A stretch of 64,000 bases of DNA from Micropterus salmoides. Lineage: Eukaryota; Chordata; Actinopteri; Centrarchiformes; Centrarchidae. The stretch covers positions 15,737,403-15,801,402 of the forward strand of contig NW_024040040.1 in assembly GCF_014851395.1 (NCBI RefSeq). Direction: 5' to 3'. The notes beneath the pieces were generated by a model. The model did no database searches. It worked only from the letters and a program-made list of their open reading frames with translations, and was not told the origin of the DNA. Made by a program: the position numbers and the translations under genes. Shown in pieces: positions 60,071 to 64,000 of this stretch (positions within the stretch are counted from its first letter, which is position 1; every line of letters starts with the position of its first letter).

Positions 60071-62211
60071 TATAATAAGAACACTGTAAAGATAATTAGG
60101 CTACAAATTTACTCCATGCATGCCAACAAGCCTCCCTGGCTTTGTCGGCCGCCACGATATTAGATTTAGCCATTAACTTGTCTTTACATTCATAATTTCC
60201 TGGCACTACCAATGTGCATTCCTCTGGAGAAATACGGAGCATGCGCCGTTGCAAAAAAACTCTGCCTGCACGGCCGCGCACCAACTCCAATTAAGTTAAC
60301 ACTGGGTTAACACCATAGACTGTATATAAAAAGTCGGTTAACACCGACTCAACCAACCAACATCTTATTCGCCTTCGTAGTAGGCTACCGTTTAACTCCA
60401 GAGTAGGCATTCAGACTTTGTCAACCCTGATTTTGCCAGATAACCCCGAGTTAACTCTGAGTAGGTTGAACTCACTTGGCCACAGGCCACTGGTAAGAAA
60501 CTACTCCAAGATTTCTGGCTAAGGGATTAGCATAAGTTTCCAGTTCAACCAGGTTGCATGATTTGAGTTCAATGAGCTGAAGAACCAAGTAGCAGTAACA
60601 TCCGATTTTGTAAAATTTTATTGTAGGATGTTTTGTGGCATACAGTTATTTCTTTTTGCAATGCATTTGTGTAGGAGCCATTTATGTTTATTGTTGGCAT
60701 GATATTTTATTTTGTTTGAATATATTTATATTAGCATTTTGGACACTGGGTGGCAGTGATTAGATGCACATGGTTGTATATAGAGGGCACAGGTGACAGG
60801 AAGTGGTAGGCACAGGTAGGGGGAGCACAAACAGTTCTCACCAGACCACAGAGCCATACTACAGAGCAGAATACACGCAAACAACTGGAAACAAGATAAG
60901 AAATCAACCGGTATGTTCATCTGTTTGTACTATTTACCACTGCAATAAACCACAAACCTCAACTGCAATAATCTCTCTGGAAAATCTTGTGTGTCTGCGT
61001 AAAAACTTCACTCCTACCTGTGCATGATGGCAAAGAGATTGGAAATAAAGCTAAAGGTAAAGCAAGGAAAGATTGCCATTACAAATTTGTGAAGAGTTGT
61101 TGTAATTGTTTGAAAGCCACTTTATCTATATGATTTTGGATAAATAATAAAAATGTTGATTATAAACAAATAGAATTAAATTTTCTTATAATTATTCAAG
61201 ATCTAAATTTTATTTTTATTTTTTTTTCAGGAGAGCTTCGACCAGAGCAGTTCTAAAATGAGCAGGGGCACAGCTGGAGGCCAGGGAGCTTATAGTCAAG
61301 ATGAAAGGTCCAAAATTAGGCTTAAAATTTCCGTCAATAGTCTGGAAGGGACCTCATCCAGGGGACAAGTTGATGACATTATATGGTTAACCATATCATT
61401 GAGAGCAGTAAGATATAGTGATTTGAGGAACTGAAGGATAATGACCACATGATCTATGGGTCAAAGGCTCTGGGACAGATTGGTTTTGGGGCCAGCAGCT
61501 AACAATCTGGGATCTAATTTTTTCAATTTTATCAATAAGAAATCTTTTAAACTGCTTGCAGAGGTCAGATGATGCAAGCAAGTTGTTGTTAGGAGGGGCA
61601 CCAACAATCCGGTCTAGTGTTAAACAATACTTTTGGGTTTGGGGCATTCTTAGTGATCAAGGTGGGAACGTAAGCTGCTTGTACATCATTAACTGCAGCA
61701 TTGTATTTCTTCATTAAGGTCTTCATGTACTCATACCAAACATGAAGTTTGCAGGCCTTCTGCTTCCTTATGAGTTCTTCTGTCAGCGGCACACATTTGG
61801 TAACATTTTACTGCACCAACTGAAGAAATCACACTTTAAAATCACCTCAATGAGAAATAAATTACAGCATTACATTTCTCTGAACTTTGACTTTTCATTA
61901 AACCAATGTGAGAAGTGCTGGTGTTCTGACAATTAATGCTGCCTTGTCAAAAAATGCTACCTTATTAAATCGATAGTGTTGGCCTCTATCCCTACCCTTA
62001 CCCCTAACCTATGTGCATGCACAGAACAGCAAGGTAGAACACTCAAGAGAAAGATGGTTTTGGTGATTAATTGTGAAGATACTTTGGCACTGGTTAATTG
62101 CTAGAGACATACATATATTATATCATATATCCTATTCCACTTTTCTTTGAGATGGACTTCTGTATTCTCGCCTTTTACATACCAACCACAGTGTGATGTC
62201 TTCTCCTGCAG

Positions 62212-62381
62212 GTCTAACAGCTCTGATAGAAACACAGGAGACAGTGATGGCAGCTGTGGGAGGAGAGGCTCGTCTCAACTGTCTGCTGATGCAACCTAGA
62301 GATGTTCTTCAGGTCACATGGCAGAAACCTTTAACTGAGGGGGAGAAGACTGTTGCCACCTACAACAAACACTTTGGTCAG
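62212..62381 (+). pseudogene. CD200-like V-domain exon, truncated
   Basis: After a TTCTCCTGCAG acceptor the exon encodes LTALIETQETVMAAVGGEAR and continues with Cys in ARLNCLL, then VLQVTWQKPL and VATYNKHFGQ, closely parallel to the CD200-like gene (VLQVTWQRL, TYSKRFGQ). At about 62381, mid-domain, it runs into DIRS sequence and the rest of the domain is missing. Unlike the gene at 41478, no intron separates the B and C strands. No leader was found upstream. Confidence 0.75.
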
Positions 62382-64000
62382 CTGCTTCCTCCAGCGCGTA
62401 CATCAACAGACAGGGCGAAGTCCAACTCCACGGCTCTTTTGGCGCTGGCAGGGAACCTGTAGACGTGGGCATCAGAACACCTGCTGTCTCTGAAAGCGCT
62501 TCACGTCCCAGGCTTGGAACGGTGGTGGCTGACCTCATGTTGAGGGCTGGCCCCCAACCGAGCGGGTAGAGACTGCACAACAATGTGGTTCAGCAGATCT
62601 GAGCTCTCTTCGGGAGAGCGGAGGTGGATCTGTTTGCCAACACCCACTGCCCGCTGTGGTTCTCATTTCAGCCACAGGACAGCCCACCCTTGGGGATGGA
62701 CGCGTTACACACGCACCATTGCCAGAGGGGCTACTGTTTGCGTTCCCCCCCACCCCATCTTATCCCTCCAGTTAGTTGAGGCGGGAACGGTCGTTAGTCA
62801 TTCTGGTAGAAGTGACGCAGCCTACAGTGACAGAGCCCTGGCCTGTATCTATGGTATGGGGGGCTCTGTCACCAGGGTGAGGCTTCATATGCACAATGCT
62901 GGTGTTGGACCAGCCTCTCCAGGTTTTTCTCCTAAAATTGTGGAGAGGCAGACTCAGGCTGGTCTAGCCGCTGAGGTCGCACAGACCATCCAAGCGGTGG
63001 GCAGTCTCCACCACGTATTGTTGTAAAGCTAAGTGGTTGGGCTTTCAGCGTTGATGCATTGAGAGGGAGACGGATCTGCCTACCTGTTCGGTGGGATGCG
63101 TTTTCTCTTTTCTACAAGGTCTGAAGGAGAAGGGGCTGTCGTGCTGCAGCTATTACTTCTGTCACAGGGGGTTTGGTGACTAGTGAATAGTCTTCAGCCA
63201 CTTCCTCGTGATGCACTTTCTGCAGGGTGTGAGAAGACAGCGACCTGTGTCGTGTCTCTTGGCGCTTCAGTAGGACTTGCTGCTTGTGTTGGTGGCTCTA
63301 ATATCTGCACCTTATGAGCCCCTGGAGCAGTCCTCATTGAAAATGCTATCTCTTGAACTGCCCTGCGCCTTGCTCTCACCTCTGCTAAGAAGGTGAGTGA
63401 GCTATGTGCCTGTCGGTTCACCCCAGCTGCATGCTGGTTCTTGGTGTCCACAGTGCAGCCAGATTGAGACAACACACCTCCTTTGTTCTTAAGAACATAA
63501 GGAGCATGTTCAGGTCCAGGACAATAAATCTGGATGCTTTCTACCCCCCTACCCCACTTAGGGTGCAGGGAGGTGAGAGTGCATCTGTTGTGTCCATGTG
63601 TACTAGGCTAACGTCCTATGTAGAGCACACAACCCCATTCGATGCACTGATCAGCTGTTTGTCTGTTTCAGTGATAGTGCAGTCAGTAAAACCCTGTCCA
63701 AGAAGAGCCTGGCCAGCTGGCTTTGTGAGTGAATCTCCCAAGCCTGTACATGGGTGCACATTCCACTCAGAAGTGTGGAAGTGTCTATGACCCTTTTTCA
63801 GCGGGGTGTGTGTCGAAGAGATCTGCACAATGGCATCTTGTCCCTTACTGTGTCTGTTTGTGCATTTCTATCTCTTGGATGTGTCGGACTCCTTCTCGGG
63901 ATCCAGCTCGCAAGTGCGACCTAGGATCTGAAAAGTGAGGATCTGGTGACTACTGGGTGTAGAGGGGGAACATACACTGGCAGTGCCTGATGTTCCAGTG
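62382..64000 (+). mobile_element. Degenerate DIRS-type element, runs off window
   Basis: Begins with RNase H end sequence (AYINRQGE), then SRPRLGTVVADLM, RAEVDLFANTHCPLWFS and a decayed tyrosine-recombinase region (APYEPLEQSSLKMLSLEL, about 63305-63400). Many stops and shifts. It differs from the DIRS element at 10456, so it is a separate lineage. Right end not in the window. Confidence 0.7.

Larger units (their letters stand above)
57913..62211 (+). repeat. Segmental duplication, copy 2
   Basis: Counterpart of 46730-49650, enlarged by later insertions: a SINE at 58180-58360, the transposon at 58501-60070, and extra sequence at about 60600-61230. Its right end is the splice acceptor of the CD200-like exon at 62212. 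Confidence 0.7.

Overview
The window looks like genomic DNA of a bony fish, probably a spiny-rayed teleost. The evidence is short GT-AG introns, tRNA-derived SINEs, microsatellites, and a mix of DIRS, L1-like, Penelope-like, Tc1/mariner-like and hAT-like repeats typical of fish. No prokaryotic features are visible. Host coding sequence is sparse, and almost all of it encodes immunoglobulin-superfamily membrane receptors.

Left half (about 5.6-30.6 kb): a tandem array of one small receptor family that I could not match to a named gene. A complete member has five exons: a signal peptide, one six-cysteine Ig domain, an acidic stalk with a transmembrane segment, a short linker exon and a tyrosine-containing tail. 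I see three apparently intact copies: B at 8248-9607, E at 24474-26002 and F at 28959-30556. Three more are broken: A at 5782-7614, C at 14854-17104 and D at 18291-23460. Two kinds of 3' end exist. Copies A, C, D and E carry a tail with an ITAM or near-ITAM (for example YTSLQLPANDLYQTI). Copies B and F carry a different tail ending around two YxxØ-like motifs. E and F are nearly identical from upstream of the leader to the first bases of intron 2 and then diverge, so one Ig ectodomain has been joined to two different tails. The copies share a CACTTCCTTT-like (ETS/PU.1-type) element upstream.

Right half: a complete CD200-like (OX-2) gene at 41478-44435, with V-type Ig, C2-type Ig, transmembrane segment and short basic tail. 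A probable CD200-like remnant lies at 49.65-50.25 kb. A lone CD200-like V exon at 62212-62381 is cut off by DIRS-type sequence. Blocks at 46.7-49.65 kb and 57.9-62.2 kb are duplicates of each other, so the CD200-like locus also seems to have expanded in tandem. CD200 proteins are known as ligands of inhibitory receptors. The ITAM-type proteins next door would be expected to activate. The pairing is only suggested by position.

Mobile elements fill the rest. They include a Tc1/mariner-type element (3239-4930), a DIRS element with inverted ends and an internal complementary region (10456-13958), and a possible minus-strand LTR insert (about 18.5-20.0 kb). A palindromic MITE lies at 22873-23204, and an L1-like LINE (about 33.6-37.3 kb) is split by a Penelope-like insertion (35190-36065). 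A second L1 fragment is split by a Tc1-like fragment (52.8-53.8 kb). A 1.57-kb non-autonomous DNA transposon (58501-60070) and a degenerate DIRS copy run to the right end. All coding elements among these look defective. Exon borders are read by eye from splice consensus and comparison between copies; no alignment or database search was possible.
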